A stretch of 64,000 nucleotides of DNA from Microvirga arsenatis (GTDB lineage: Bacteria; Pseudomonadota; Alphaproteobacteria; Rhizobiales; Beijerinckiaceae), in assembly GCF_009910705.1 (NCBI RefSeq), contig NZ_JAAAXJ010000001.1, forward strand, positions 248,001-312,000, read 5' to 3'. The position numbers and the translations under genes are program-made. Below, one piece after another: positions 45,246 to 54,958 of the stretch. Position 1 is the first letter of the stretch, and each line of letters begins with the position of its first letter. Below the pieces are notes generated by a model. That model ran no database searches, had not been told where the DNA came from, and was given only the letters and a program-made list of their open reading frames with translations.

Positions 45246-47105
45246 TCACTCCGCCTTCGCCGTGATGTTCAGCTTGTCGAGCATCGCCTTCGGGTCGGGG
45301 GCCAGCATGGCGTCCATCACGCCGAAGCCCGAGGGGTTCTTCGGCTGCGCATCCACCGTGAGCTTGCCGGGATTCGCGATGAACCGGGCGACGGCGGCTC
45401 CGAGCGTCCTGGCCTGCTCCGAGCCGCCGAGAAGGGAGGAGAGCACGGCGGGCGCTGCGGCCGCATAGACCTGCTGCAGGGCTTCGGGCTTCGTCTTCTG
45501 CTCCTTGGCGGCCTTGGCGAGGTAGCGCATCAGCAATCCCCGGTCCTCAAGCGTCACCTGCGCCGCCTTGGCCTTGGCTCCGATCAGGGCCGCGGCTGCG
45601 GTCGCCTGGTCGGCGCTGAACAGGTCCTTGCTCACCTGGCCGATGGTTCCCGTCAGCGAGAGGCTGCCCATGTCGAGAACCTCGAGGGAAACCTCCTCCA
45701 GGGCGATCTCGCTCGATGCCTCGTTCCAGGTCGCGGACACGGCATAGGACGTGTCGATGCTCCTGTAGCCCAGAGCGGCAAGCTCCCTTAGGGCATCGTC
45801 GTTGCTGCCTGAAACGACCGGGATGACCCCGTTGCGCATGGCGAGCCGGACCTTGGTCGGAATGCCGTTGACGGGCCTGTCGGCTGTCACCTCGACATCC
45901 TTGACGGTCAGCTTCACCCGCTCGCTCGTCTTGCTCTCCTTCTTGAGCACGTCCACGTCCAGGTCCGAGACGCGCAGGGTTCCCAGGGTCGGGATCAGGC
46001 TGCGCATCGTGGCATGGTCGAGATCGTCGAAGCTCTTGCCCTGGAGGTTTTTCAGGCCGTCGATGGTCTGCCGAAACGAGAAGCCGGTGACGCTGAAGGA
46101 ACCGAGCTTCATGCGGTTCTCCTTGTCGGAGAACTCGAGGCCCTCGAAACGCATGTCCGCCGGCCGGGTCTCCGTGCCGCCGGTATAGGCGATGCGGGCG
46201 ATGCGAGCCTGGCCCTGCGAATCCTTGGCTTTTGACTCCGTCGTGATGCCGGCGGCCTCCATGAAGCCGATCTGGAACGCGTCGAGGAAGTCGGCCATGG
46301 CGGGCAGGAGGCGCGCCTGGTCCTCCTGCGAGAGATCCTGGCGCTCGCCCATCTCGGTAAGGAGAGCCATGGTGCCGCTCCAGGAATCCTTCGTCGGACG
46401 CGCGAGGAAGTCGCGGCCGCCGAGGCGGGCGATCTTGAAGGTGATGCCCTCCCGGCTGTCCTCCATCTGCACGTTCTCGAGCGAGAACGCCCCGTAGATC
46501 TTGGCCAATGGAGCGGAGGGGCCCTCGGCCTTGGCCTCGTAGAGCCGTGCCATGGCCGCCAGGTCGGTCTCGCTCAGGGTCGTCCGGCCGCCGGTGATCA
46601 CGACCTTGTCCTTGGTGCCCGACGATTCCATGGCCATCCCCTCGATCAGGGTCGAGGCGATGCGGCCCTGGGAGACGTCCGTCAGCACCGTGTTCCGGTA
46701 GGTGGTCGTCTGGACCTCCTTGCCCAGGGTCTGCTTCACCTGCGCCTCGGGAATCGTGACCTGCTTCGCGCCGACGCGCCGGAGCCTGTTTTCCATCGGC
46801 TCCGTCGAGGTGGAGGAGAACAGGGCCTCGATCTCGGCCCGGGACGAGGTGACGCCCGAGAACTCGATGCGCTTCGCCTCGAAGGCGGTGCGGCCGAAGG
46901 TGAGGCGCACGTTCTCTAGGCTGAAGCTGTCGGCGGATTGCGCGAAGGCGGCGCTCCAGAGCGGAACCCTGACGGCTCCGACCGCGATGCGCTGGCTGTC
47001 CTGGCCGACGGCCAGGTCACGAAGAATGGCCGGTTCGACCGAGAGAGCGGCCGAGCCTGCAAGGAGAGCGAAGGCGCAGACGCCTGCACGATACCGAAAA
47101 GTCAT
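45246..47105 (-). CDS. Large exported protein of unknown function
   Basis: This 619-residue precursor has a signal peptide (MTFRYRAGVCAFALLAGSAALS). The mature part is repetitive in design: several blocks have the form strand-rich 'xFSLENVxx ... ITFKIARLGG' and 'KLGSFSVTGFSFRQT', followed by helical linkers, giving an AsmA- or lipid-transfer-like impression but without a recognisable motif. There are almost no cysteines. ATG at 47105 has GGGAGA upstream; a TTG twelve bases earlier is in frame. It is separate from erpA, 76 bases upstream on the same strand. Confidence 0.82.
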   Translation of the reverse strand: MTFRYRAGVCAFALLAGSAALSVEPAILRDLAVGQDSQRIAVGAVRVPLWSAAFAQSADSFSLENVRLTFGRTAFEAKRIEFSGVTSSRAEIEALFSSTSTEPMENRLRRVGAKQVTIPEAQVKQTLGKEVQTTTYRNTVLTDVSQGRIASTLIEGMAMESSGTKDKVVITGGRTTLSETDLAAMARLYEAKAEGPSAPLAKIYGAFSLENVQMEDSREGITFKIARLGGRDFLARPTKDSWSGTMALLTEMGERQDLSQEDQARLLPAMADFLDAFQIGFMEAAGITTESKAKDSQGQARIARIAYTGGTETRPADMRFEGLEFSDKENRMKLGSFSVTGFSFRQTIDGLKNLQGKSFDDLDHATMRSLIPTLGTLRVSDLDVDVLKKESKTSERVKLTVKDVEVTADRPVNGIPTKVRLAMRNGVIPVVSGSNDDALRELAALGYRSIDTSYAVSATWNEASSEIALEEVSLEVLDMGSLSLTGTIGQVSKDLFSADQATAAAALIGAKAKAAQVTLEDRGLLMRYLAKAAKEQKTKPEALQQVYAAAAPAVLSSLLGGSEQARTLGAAVARFIANPGKLTVDAQPKNPSGFGVMDAMLAPDPKAMLDKLNITAKAE

Positions 47106-47181
47106 TGTTTCTCCCAAGGCCGGCCGATCCGGCGGAGCCAGTCTTAGCCTAGGGCGGCCCGGTTGGGGAGAGTAGGGTGTT

Positions 47182-47508
47182 CTACAACGAGAACGAGGTG
47201 CCGCAGCCGCAGGAGGCGGTGGCGTGCGGGTTCTCGATCCTGAAGGACTGGCCGATCAGGTCGTCCACGAAGTCGATCACGGAGCCGTCCATGTACTGGA
47301 TCGAGACCTCGTCCACCACCACGGTCGCCCCGTCCTTCTCGATGACGAGGTCGTCCGCCTGCCGGGTCCGGTCCACATCGAAGGCGTATTGGAAGCCCGA
47401 GCAGCCGCCTCCGTTGACGCTGATTCTCAGGTGCGAGCCGGCGGGCTCCGAGGCCATGATCTCGTTGATGCGGCGGGCGGCGCGGTCTGTCAGGGTGATA
47501 GCGGTCAT
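47182..47508 (-). CDS. erpA: A-type iron-sulfur carrier / insertion protein
   Basis: This 108-residue protein has the A-type scaffold signature with three invariant cysteines: Cys36 in NGGGCSGFQY and the CGCG pair in ASCGCGTSF near the C-terminus. It binds and delivers Fe-S clusters to apoproteins. The start is ATG at 47508; the frame is open further upstream to 47589 without homology. It lies next to the divergent dgt gene, the usual rhizobial arrangement. ErpA is the best name, although IscA or SufA cannot be separated by sequence alone. Confidence 0.95.
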   Translation of the reverse strand: MTAITLTDRAARRINEIMASEPAGSHLRISVNGGGCSGFQYAFDVDRTRQADDLVIEKDGATVVVDEVSIQYMDGSVIDFVDDLIGQSFRIENPHATASCGCGTSFSL

Positions 47509-47602
47509 GGGCACTTCCAGTCCTCGTGAGGACGTAATTCTTGCATAGCCTGTCAAGAGCAAGGTAAGTGCGCCCTGACAAGGCTTCAACCCGGGGAAAT
47601 GT

Positions 47603-48811
47603 GTGCAGCCCTTTGGCGAGAGATGGCGAGCCCCTTATGCCTGCGATCCATGGGGAAGCCGCGGGCGGCTGTTCCCTGAGGCCGTCTCACCGACCCGCAG
47701 CGAGTTCCAGCGCGACCGGGACCGGATCATCCACTCCTCGGCCTTCCGCCGCCTCAAGCACAAGACCCAGGTCTTCGTCTATCACGAGGGCGACCATTTC
47801 CGGACCCGGCTGACCCACACCATCGAGGTGAGCCAGATTGCCCGGGCGCTGGCCCGGTCCCTTGGGCTCGACGAGGATCTGGCCGAGGCGCTGGCGCTCT
47901 CCCACGACCTCGGCCACACGCCCTTCGGCCATACGGGCGAGGATACGCTCGACGAGTGCATGGCGGATTTCGGCGGGTTCGACCACAACGCCCAGGCCCT
48001 GCGGGTCGTCACCCGCCTGGAGAGGCGCTACGCGGAATATGACGGGCTGAACCTGACCTGGGAAACCCTGGAGGGGCTGGTCAAGCACAACGGGCCCCTC
48101 CTCGACGCCGGGGGCGGGCCGACCCTGCGCTACGCCGCTCGCGGAGTGCCCCTGGCGATCCTCGAATACAACGCCCAGCAGGACCTGGAACTCGCCACCC
48201 ACGCCGGCGGCGAGGCTCAGGCCGCGGCGATCGCCGACGACATCGCCTATGACGCGCACGACATCGACGACGGCCTCAGGGCCGGGCTGTTCCGGATCGA
48301 GGATCTGCGCGAGGTGCCGTTCCTGAACGAGCTCCTCGCCGAGATCGACGCCCGCTACCCGGGGCTCGACCTCTCGCGCCGGATCCACGAGCTGACCCGG
48401 CGCGTGATCACCCGCTTCGTGGAGGACGTGGTGGCGGAAGGCGACCGCCGAATCGCGGCCCTGTCCCCGCGGACGGCCGACGACATCCGGGGGGCAGGGG
48501 AGACGGTTGTCTGCTTTTCCAAGCCCATGACGGAGGCGGATGCCTCGATCAAGCGCTTCCTCTACGCCCGCATGTACCGCCACCCGGACGTGATGCGCGT
48601 CCGCGCGCAGGCCGACGACGTGCTGCGGGACCTGTTCCGCCGCTTCAAGGCCGAGCCGGAACTGATGCCGGAGGAGTGGCAGACCGATCTGCCGAGAGAC
48701 GACGAACCGCGCCTGGCCCGGCGGGTGGCGGATTACATCGCCGGCATGACGGACCGATATGCGATCCTCGAACACCGGCGCCTGTTTGACGTGACGCCGG
48801 ACTTGCGTTAG
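47603..48811 (+). CDS. dgt: Deoxyguanosinetriphosphate triphosphohydrolase-like protein
   Basis: This 402-residue HD-domain phosphohydrolase has the dGTPase layout: [27 protein letters not shown], the metal-binding histidines in [13 protein letters not shown] and [11 protein letters not shown], and the later [16 protein letters not shown]. It hydrolyses dNTPs (classically dGTP) to nucleoside and triphosphate, affecting nucleotide pools. The start is GTG at 47603. argS follows after a 100-base palindromic repeat, so they may not be a single operon. Confidence 0.96.
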   Translation: MQPFGERWRAPYACDPWGSRGRLFPEAVSPTRSEFQRDRDRIIHSSAFRRLKHKTQVFVYHEGDHFRTRLTHTIEVSQIARALARSLGLDEDLAEALALSHDLGHTPFGHTGEDTLDECMADFGGFDHNAQALRVVTRLERRYAEYDGLNLTWETLEGLVKHNGPLLDAGGGPTLRYAARGVPLAILEYNAQQDLELATHAGGEAQAAAIADDIAYDAHDIDDGLRAGLFRIEDLREVPFLNELLAEIDARYPGLDLSRRIHELTRRVITRFVEDVVAEGDRRIAALSPRTADDIRGAGETVVCFSKPMTEADASIKRFLYARMYRHPDVMRVRAQADDVLRDLFRRFKAEPELMPEEWQTDLPRDDEPRLARRVADYIAGMTDRYAILEHRRLFDVTPDLR

Positions 48812-48848
48812 GCGCGGCTCAGTCTTTTTAAAGCCTTGAAACGCAACC

Positions 48849-48950
48849 CTCATCCTGAGGAGCCGCGAAGCGGCGTCTCGAAGGAGGGTCCAGAGAGCAC
48901 TGGAGACGCCCTCGTCCTTCGAGACGGCCTGCCGGCCTCCTCAGGATGAG
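48849..48950. repeat. 100-base palindromic repeat, copy 2
   Basis: The element opens ctcatcctgaggagccgcga and closes ctcctcaggatgag, with inner arms tctcgaagga/tccttcgaga and the centre ccagagagcactgga, matching copy 1 at 17751. The interior GC arms differ between copies but remain complementary. It sits between dgt and argS. Confidence 0.88.
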
Positions 48951-49000
48951 GGCTCAGGAAGCGTTTTCCGGCTGCGGTCGGGCCGTGGCGCCCAATTGAG

Positions 49001-50770
49001 ATGAGTACCATGAACATTTTCGGGCTGTTCGAGAAGCGGGTTGCGGATGCGCTTGGCCGGTTGGCCGAGGAGGGTAAGATCCCGGCGGGGCTGGACGTCA
49101 GCCGCGTCGTGGTCGAGCCTCCGCGCGACCCGTCTCACGGCGATCTGGCCACCAATGCCGCCATGGTGCTGGCCAAGGAGGCGCGCATGAACCCGCGCGC
49201 CCTGGCCGAGCTTCTCACCGCCGATCTCGAGACCGACCCGCGCGTCACCAAGGTCGAGGTGGCCGGCCCCGGCTTCATCAACATCCGCCTTGCGCCCCAG
49301 GTCCTGCACGAGGTTCTCCGCGCAGCGGTGGTGGACGGCGCCGGTTTCGGCCGGAGCGGGCAGGGGGCGGGCGCCGCCGTCAACGTGGAATACGTCTCGG
49401 CCAACCCCACCGGCCCGATGCATGTGGGCCATTGCCGCGGCGCGGTGTTCGGCGATGCCCTCGCCGGGCTGCTCGATTTCGCCGGCTACAAGGTCACCCG
49501 CGAGTACTACATCAACGATGCCGGCGCGCAGGTCGATGTCCTCGCCCGCTCGGCCTACCTCCGCTACAGGGAAGCCCTGGGGCACGAAATCGGGGAGATC
49601 CCGGAAGGGCTCTATCCGGGCGACTACCTCAAGCCCGTCGGCGAGCGGCTCGCGAAGGAGCATGGCCGGAGCCTGCTCGACAAGCCGGAGGCCGAGTGGC
49701 TGCCGCTGGTCCGCGAGACATCCATCAACGCCATGATGGACATGATCCGCGACGATCTCGCGGTGCTCAACATCCACCACGACGTGTTCTTCTCCGAACG
49801 CTCCCTGCAGCAGGGGAATGGCGGTGAAGTCGCGAAGCTGATCAACGAGCTGAAAGCCCGCGATCTCGTCTATATGGGCCGGCTCCCGCCACCGAAGGGC
49901 CAGAAGGACGAGGATTGGGAGGACCGGGAACAGCTCCTGTTCCGCGCCACCGCCTTCGGCGACGAGGTGGATCGCCCGCTCCTGAAGTCGGACGGCTCCT
50001 ACACCTACTTCGCCTCCGACATCGCCTATCACCGCTCCAAGTTCGAGCGCGGCTTCGCCACCATGATCGACGTGTGGGGGGCCGACCACGGCGGCTACGT
50101 CAAGCGCATGCAGGCGGCCGTGAAGGCGGTCTCGGATAACCAGGCCGATCTCGACGTGAAGCTCTGCCAGCTCGTGAAGCTTTTGCGCGGCGGCGAGCCG
50201 GTGAAGATGTCGAAGCGCTCGGGCGACTTCGTCACCCTGCGCGAGGTGGTCGACGAGGTGGGGCGGGACGCCACCCGCTTCATGATGATCTTCCGCAAGA
50301 ACGATGCGACCCTGGACTTCGACCTCGCCAAGGTGGTCGAGCAGTCCAAGGACAACCCGGTCTTCTACGTCCAGTACGCCCATGCCCGCTGCGCCTCGGT
50401 GTTCCGGCAGGCGGCCGAGGCGTTCCCGGGAGCGGATCTCTCGGCCTCCCAGCTCGGGAAGGCCGATCTCTCGATCCTGAGCGACGAGGCGGAAATGGAG
50501 ATCGTCCACCGCATTGCCCAGTTCCCGAGGATGATCGAGGCGGCGGCTCAGGCTCACGAGCCGCACCGGGTCGCGTTCTACCTCTACGATCTGGCGAGCG
50601 CGTTCCATAGCTTATGGAACAAGGGCAAAGACTTGCCGCAATTACGCTTTGTTAATCTAACTGATAAAGATTCAACACAAGCGAGGCTCGCTCTCGTGCA
50701 TGCCCTCAAGGGCGTGCTCGCATCTGGTCTCGCAATCCTGGGCGTTACGGCACCTGACGAAATGCGATAG
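49001..50770 (+). CDS. argS: Arginyl-tRNA synthetase
   Basis: This 589-residue class I synthetase has an N-terminal Add-1 domain ([15 protein letters not shown]), the HIGH-type motif in [18 protein letters not shown], the [18 protein letters not shown] equivalent of KMSK, and the C-terminal anticodon-binding helical domain. The start is ATG at 49001, or 49010 three codons in. Its last 150 bases are AT-richer than the rest. A SPOR-domain gene follows 107 bases later. Confidence 0.98.
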   Translation: MSTMNIFGLFEKRVADALGRLAEEGKIPAGLDVSRVVVEPPRDPSHGDLATNAAMVLAKEARMNPRALAELLTADLETDPRVTKVEVAGPGFINIRLAPQVLHEVLRAAVVDGAGFGRSGQGAGAAVNVEYVSANPTGPMHVGHCRGAVFGDALAGLLDFAGYKVTREYYINDAGAQVDVLARSAYLRYREALGHEIGEIPEGLYPGDYLKPVGERLAKEHGRSLLDKPEAEWLPLVRETSINAMMDMIRDDLAVLNIHHDVFFSERSLQQGNGGEVAKLINELKARDLVYMGRLPPPKGQKDEDWEDREQLLFRATAFGDEVDRPLLKSDGSYTYFASDIAYHRSKFERGFATMIDVWGADHGGYVKRMQAAVKAVSDNQADLDVKLCQLVKLLRGGEPVKMSKRSGDFVTLREVVDEVGRDATRFMMIFRKNDATLDFDLAKVVEQSKDNPVFYVQYAHARCASVFRQAAEAFPGADLSASQLGKADLSILSDEAEMEIVHRIAQFPRMIEAAAQAHEPHRVAFYLYDLASAFHSLWNKGKDLPQLRFVNLTDKDSTQARLALVHALKGVLASGLAILGVTAPDEMR

Positions 50771-50877
50771 TGTTTCCCGAAGCGGATCAATCGCTTAGGG
50801 CGCTGTTGCCTCGGGTTCTGTCACGTCGTGCCGGCGGAGCAGCAGGTGCTCTTGTCGCGTAACTGGAGATCCGGCGC

Positions 50878-52305
50878 ATGAGCGAATCAGTGAAGCCCCG
50901 TTTTGCCGTCGACCTCAGCGAGATCGAGCGGCAACTCGCCCAGGCGGGCACCCCGCAAACCCAGCATGGCTCCGCCGTGCGGAACGATCCGCTGGCGGAA
51001 TTGGCCCGGATTGTGGGGCAGGACGACCCGTTCCAGTCCATTCTGGCTGCCGACGGTTCCGGCCGTCAGCGCCAGCAGGCCGCCTCGGCCGACGATCTTT
51101 TTGCCGTCCGCGACAATGTGACGCCTCTCTCCCGCGAGACCTCGGCGCGTCCTCAGCAGGCGGCTCATGCGGCATCCTCCCCGAACCTTGGCGGCTACGC
51201 GCCGAGCCAGGCCCGGGCCGAGCCGGCCTATGCGCCTCAGGGGGCTCCGCAGGCTCAGGATGCCTATGGCAACGGTGCCTACCCGCACGACTACTACCCC
51301 GATCAGGCGGATCAGTACGCGGACGATGGCTACGACATGGCGGACCGGATGGATTATCCGCCGGTGGAGAGGGCTTCCTCCCGCAAGGGGCCGATCGCCA
51401 TTGCGGCCGTGGTCGGTGCCCTGGTGCTCGGCGGCGGCGGAGCCTACCTCGCGTCCGGCTCGGCCTCCATCACGGGCGGCGAGCCGCCGCTGATCAAGGC
51501 GAGCAACGAGCCGACCAAGATCCAGCCGCAGAACCCGGGCGGGGTCGAGATCCCCAACCAGAACAAGCAGATCTACGAGCGCGCCAGCCAGGACGCCGCG
51601 ACCAAGGTGGTCAACCGCGAGGAGCAGCCCGTCGACGTGAAGCAGGCGGTGCGCATGAACGGCGGCGCCGTGGCCGACGCGACCGGCGGCACCGTTCCAG
51701 GCGGCACGGTCAAGCCGCAGCAGACGGCCAGCCTGAACCTCGGCGAGCCCAAGAAGGTCCGCACGGTCACGATCCGTCCCGATGGCACCGTGGCGGGAGA
51801 AGCCCCGGCCCCGCAGCCGGCGGGACCCGCGCCGATGGCCCTGCCGCCCCAGGCGACTTCCGCTCCGGCTCCGACCCAGACCGCCTCGGCCCAGCCCAGG
51901 CCTGCGGCCAGCACCCCCGTGGCTGCGCCGGCCACGCCGGCCGCAACGCCGAAGCCTGCTCCGGCGGCGGCAACTCCTGCCGCGGCCACGCCCGCTCCGC
52001 AGAAGGTGGCGGCCGTGCAGCCGACCGCGCCTGCGGCTCCGGCCGCCGCGGAGACGACCCCGACCGGCGGCTTCTCCGTGCAGTTGGGCCTTGCCAATTC
52101 CGAGGCGGCAGCCCAGGCCACCTTCGCGTCGTTCCAGCGCAAGTATTCCGACCTGGCGGGAATGCCGGCGATGATCCGCAAGGCCGAGGTGAACGGCAGC
52201 ACCATCTACCGCGTCCGCGTCGGGCCGCTGTCGAAGGACGAGGCCTCATCCCTCTGCTCCAAGCTGCAGGGCCAGGGCGGCCAGTGCTTCGTCGCCAAGA
52301 ACTGA
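50878..52305 (+). CDS. SPOR-domain membrane protein (cell-envelope/division associated)
   Basis: This 475-residue protein has a cytoplasmic low-complexity N-terminus, one membrane helix (GPIAIAAVVGALVLGGGGAYL, about 170-190), a Pro/Ala-rich periplasmic linker (about 300-390) and a C-terminal SPOR domain (FSVQLGLANSEAAAQATFASFQ ... YRVRVGPLSKDEASSLCSKL). SPOR domains bind denuded glycan strands of septal peptidoglycan. In this gene order the protein typically lies between argS and nagZ, linking it to cell-wall turnover. Confidence 0.92.
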   Translation: MSESVKPRFAVDLSEIERQLAQAGTPQTQHGSAVRNDPLAELARIVGQDDPFQSILAADGSGRQRQQAASADDLFAVRDNVTPLSRETSARPQQAAHAASSPNLGGYAPSQARAEPAYAPQGAPQAQDAYGNGAYPHDYYPDQADQYADDGYDMADRMDYPPVERASSRKGPIAIAAVVGALVLGGGGAYLASGSASITGGEPPLIKASNEPTKIQPQNPGGVEIPNQNKQIYERASQDAATKVVNREEQPVDVKQAVRMNGGAVADATGGTVPGGTVKPQQTASLNLGEPKKVRTVTIRPDGTVAGEAPAPQPAGPAPMALPPQATSAPAPTQTASAQPRPAASTPVAAPATPAATPKPAPAAATPAAATPAPQKVAAVQPTAPAAPAAAETTPTGGFSVQLGLANSEAAAQATFASFQRKYSDLAGMPAMIRKAEVNGSTIYRVRVGPLSKDEASSLCSKLQGQGGQCFVAKN

Positions 52306-52363
52306 GCAAGCTTGGCGGCCGAGATTTCTTGACCCTGCCGAGCAGGGGACGTAAGGCGCGGGT

Positions 52364-53383
52364 ATGACCACCCGCGCCTTTATTGCCGGATGCTCCGGCC
52401 TTGAGCTCACCCCCGACGAGATCGCCTTTTTCAGGGAGGCGCAGCCGTGGGGCTTCATCCTGTTCCGCCGCAACGTGGACAGCCCCGAACAGGTGAGGGC
52501 GCTCTGCGCATCCCTGCGGGAGACGGTCGGGCGCGCGGATGCCCCGATCCTCATCGATCAGGAGGGCGGCCGGGTTCAGCGCATGGGACCGCCGCACTGG
52601 CCGAAATACCCCTCGGGCAGCACCTATGGCCGCCTCCACGCCAACGATCCCCTGGTGCAGCGCGAGCTCGCCCGGCTCGGAGCCCGCCTGATCGCCCACG
52701 ACCTGCGCGCCGTCGGGATCACGGTGGACTGCCTGCCGGTCCTCGACGTGCCGTCGCCCGGCGCCCATGACGTGATCGGCGACCGGGCCTACGGCAAGAG
52801 CCCCGACCGGGTGGCCGTGCTCGGCCGGGCGGCCGCCGAGGGCCTGCTCGCCGGCGGCGTCCTGCCGGTGATCAAGCACATGCCGGGCCATGGCCGGGCC
52901 GGCGCCGACAGCCACCTGGCGCTTCCCGTCGTCGAGGCCTCCCGCGAGGAGCTCGAACGCCACGATTTCGCGCCCTTCCGCATGCTCACCGACATGCCCC
53001 TCGCGATGACGGCCCACGTGGTCTACACGGCCATCGACCCGGAGCGGCCCGCGACAACCTCCCGCATCGTCATGCAGGAGATCGTCCGCGGCCATATCGG
53101 CTATGACGGCCTGGTGATGACCGACGACCTGTCCATGCACGCCCTGTCCGGCTCCTTCCGGGAGCGGACCGAGGCCGCCTTCGCGGCAGGCTGCGACATG
53201 GCCCTCCACTGCAACGGCAGCATGGAGGAGATGACCGGCGTGGCCGAGGCCGCCCCGGTCCTGGAGGGCGACGGCCTGCGCCGCGCTACCGCTGCGTTAG
53301 CGCGCATCGCCCACGAGCCGGAGCCCCTGGATCCTGTGGATGCCAGGGCAAGGCTCGATTCTGCGCTTGCGGCGGTTGCCTAA
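52364..53383 (+). CDS. nagZ: Beta-N-acetylhexosaminidase
   Basis: This 339-residue GH3 enzyme cleaves GlcNAc from anhydro-muropeptides during cell-wall recycling. The diagnostic segments are LIDQEGGRVQRMGPPHWPKYPS, KHMPGHGRAGADSHLALP (the histidine loop of the acid/base) and MTDDLSMHALSG (nucleophile Asp). The start ATG at 52364 follows a GTAAGGCG segment. It lies just downstream of the SPOR gene, consistent with peptidoglycan turnover. Confidence 0.96.
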   Translation: MTTRAFIAGCSGLELTPDEIAFFREAQPWGFILFRRNVDSPEQVRALCASLRETVGRADAPILIDQEGGRVQRMGPPHWPKYPSGSTYGRLHANDPLVQRELARLGARLIAHDLRAVGITVDCLPVLDVPSPGAHDVIGDRAYGKSPDRVAVLGRAAAEGLLAGGVLPVIKHMPGHGRAGADSHLALPVVEASREELERHDFAPFRMLTDMPLAMTAHVVYTAIDPERPATTSRIVMQEIVRGHIGYDGLVMTDDLSMHALSGSFRERTEAAFAAGCDMALHCNGSMEEMTGVAEAAPVLEGDGLRRATAALARIAHEPEPLDPVDARARLDSALAAVA

Positions 53384-53424
53384 AGCTTATGAAGCTTCCC
53401 AGCGGAGTGAGTTGAGTACGGCGG

Positions 53425-54237
53425 ATGGCAAAGCCCTTACCCTTCGAGGATGTCGAGCTGAACGAGCGCGCCGAGAGCGAGCCGGCCCTGTTCGTCGACG
53501 TGGACGGGTTCGAAGGTCCCCTGGACCTGCTGCTGGAACTCGCCCGCCGCCAGAAGGTGGACCTCCACCGCATCTCGATCCTGGCCCTGGCCGAGCAGTA
53601 CATCGCCTTCATCGAGGAGGCGCGCCGCCTGCGCCTGGAGCTGGCGGCCGACTACCTCGTGATGGCCGCCTGGCTCGCCTACCTCAAGTCGCGCCTGCTG
53701 CTGCCCGAGCCGCCCAAGGGCGAGGAGCCGAGCGCCGAGGAGCTGGCCTCGGCCCTTGCCCTGCGCCTGCGCCGCCTGGAGGCGATCCGCGAGGCGGCCA
53801 AGCGGATGGGCGAGCGCGCCTGGCTGGGCCGGGACGTGTTCGCCCGCGGCGCCCCGGAGCCGGTGGTCGTCAACAGGGACGCGCGCTACGAGGCGAGCCT
53901 CTACGACCTGCTCAAGGCCTATGCCCAGCAGCGGCAGATCCGGTTCAACTCGCGGGTGTCCCTGCACAAGCGCAATGTCTGGTCCCTGATCGAAGCCCGG
54001 GAGGCCCTGGAGCGCCTGGTCGGCCACCTGAGCGACTGGGTCACCCTCGATACCTATCTGATGGAATACATGGTCGAGCCCGCCATGCGCCCGACCGTCC
54101 TGGCCTCGGCCCTGTCCGCGACGCTCGAAATGGTGCGCGAAGGCAAGCTCACGATCCGGCAGGACGAGGCTTTTGCTCCGGTCTGGGTCAAGCCGGTTGC
54201 CGATCGGCCCGAGGCGGGAGTTGGAGATGCTGCCTGA
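53425..54237 (+). CDS. scpA: Segregation and condensation protein A
   Basis: This 270-residue kleisin bridges the SMC dimer with ScpB. The N-terminal motif FVDVDGFEGPLDLLLELARRQKVDL and the following ILALAEQYIAFIEEA are typical, with an internal LKSRLLLPEP segment and a C-terminal winged-helix region (FAPVWVKPV near the end). It overlaps scpB by 11 bases. No smc gene is in this window. Confidence 0.96.
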   Translation: MAKPLPFEDVELNERAESEPALFVDVDGFEGPLDLLLELARRQKVDLHRISILALAEQYIAFIEEARRLRLELAADYLVMAAWLAYLKSRLLLPEPPKGEEPSAEELASALALRLRRLEAIREAAKRMGERAWLGRDVFARGAPEPVVVNRDARYEASLYDLLKAYAQQRQIRFNSRVSLHKRNVWSLIEAREALERLVGHLSDWVTLDTYLMEYMVEPAMRPTVLASALSATLEMVREGKLTIRQDEAFAPVWVKPVADRPEAGVGDAA

Positions 54238-54958
54238 CATGCAGGAAGAAGCCCCCGAGACGATGGACGACGAGGCTCCCGAAGTCAGCCAAGGGCCCGA
54301 TCATGTGCCCGATCACGGCGAAGCCATGCGCATCGCCGAGGCGCTGCTGTTCGCCTCCGCCGCTCCCTTGAGCGCCGAGGAGCTCACCGGGCGTCTGCCG
54401 GAAGGGGCGGACGTGGAGAAGATCCTCCACGACCTGACCGAGCTTTATGCGCTGCGGGGCGTCAACCTGGTCAGGGTTGCCGGCAAGTGGGCCTTCCGCA
54501 CGGCGAGCGACCTGTCCTTCGTGCTCGCCCGCGACGTGGTCGAGCAGCGCCGGCTGTCGCGGGCCGCCATGGAGACGCTGGCCATCATCGCCTATCACCA
54601 GCCGGTCACCCGGGCGGAGATCGAGGAGATCCGCGGCGTCGCCACCTCCAAGGGCACCATCGACACCCTGCTCGAAACGGGCTGGATCCGCCTGAGGGGG
54701 CGCCGGAAGGTGCCGGGCCGCCCCGTGACCTACGGCACGACGCCGGCGTTCCTGGAGCATTTCGGCCTCGATGCCATCGAGGACCTGCCGGGCCTCGAAG
54801 AGCTGAAGGGGGCCGGCTTCCTGGAGGGCCGCGTCCCCTCGGACTTCTCGGTGCCGACGCCCTCCGATGCGGAGGCCCTGCGCGAGGACGAGGACCCCCT
54901 CGACGACGATCTCCTGCAGCCTCTGGACATGCACCAGACCGAGGCGGGCGAGGAATGA
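54227..54958 (+). CDS. scpB: Segregation and condensation protein B
   Basis: This protein of about 243 residues carries two winged-helix domains of ScpB. After an acidic N-terminus, the core runs from RIAEALLFASAAPLSAEELTGRLP to RAAMETLAIIAYHQPVTRAEIEEIRG, the block best conserved in the family, with GWIRLRGRRKVPGRPVTYGTT after it. It binds ScpA in the SMC complex. The ATG at 54227 overlaps scpA; an ATG at 54239 is the alternative. The stop overlaps the ABC ATPase start by ATGA. Confidence 0.95.
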   Translation: MLPDMQEEAPETMDDEAPEVSQGPDHVPDHGEAMRIAEALLFASAAPLSAEELTGRLPEGADVEKILHDLTELYALRGVNLVRVAGKWAFRTASDLSFVLARDVVEQRRLSRAAMETLAIIAYHQPVTRAEIEEIRGVATSKGTIDTLLETGWIRLRGRRKVPGRPVTYGTTPAFLEHFGLDAIEDLPGLEELKGAGFLEGRVPSDFSVPTPSDAEALREDEDPLDDDLLQPLDMHQTEAGEE

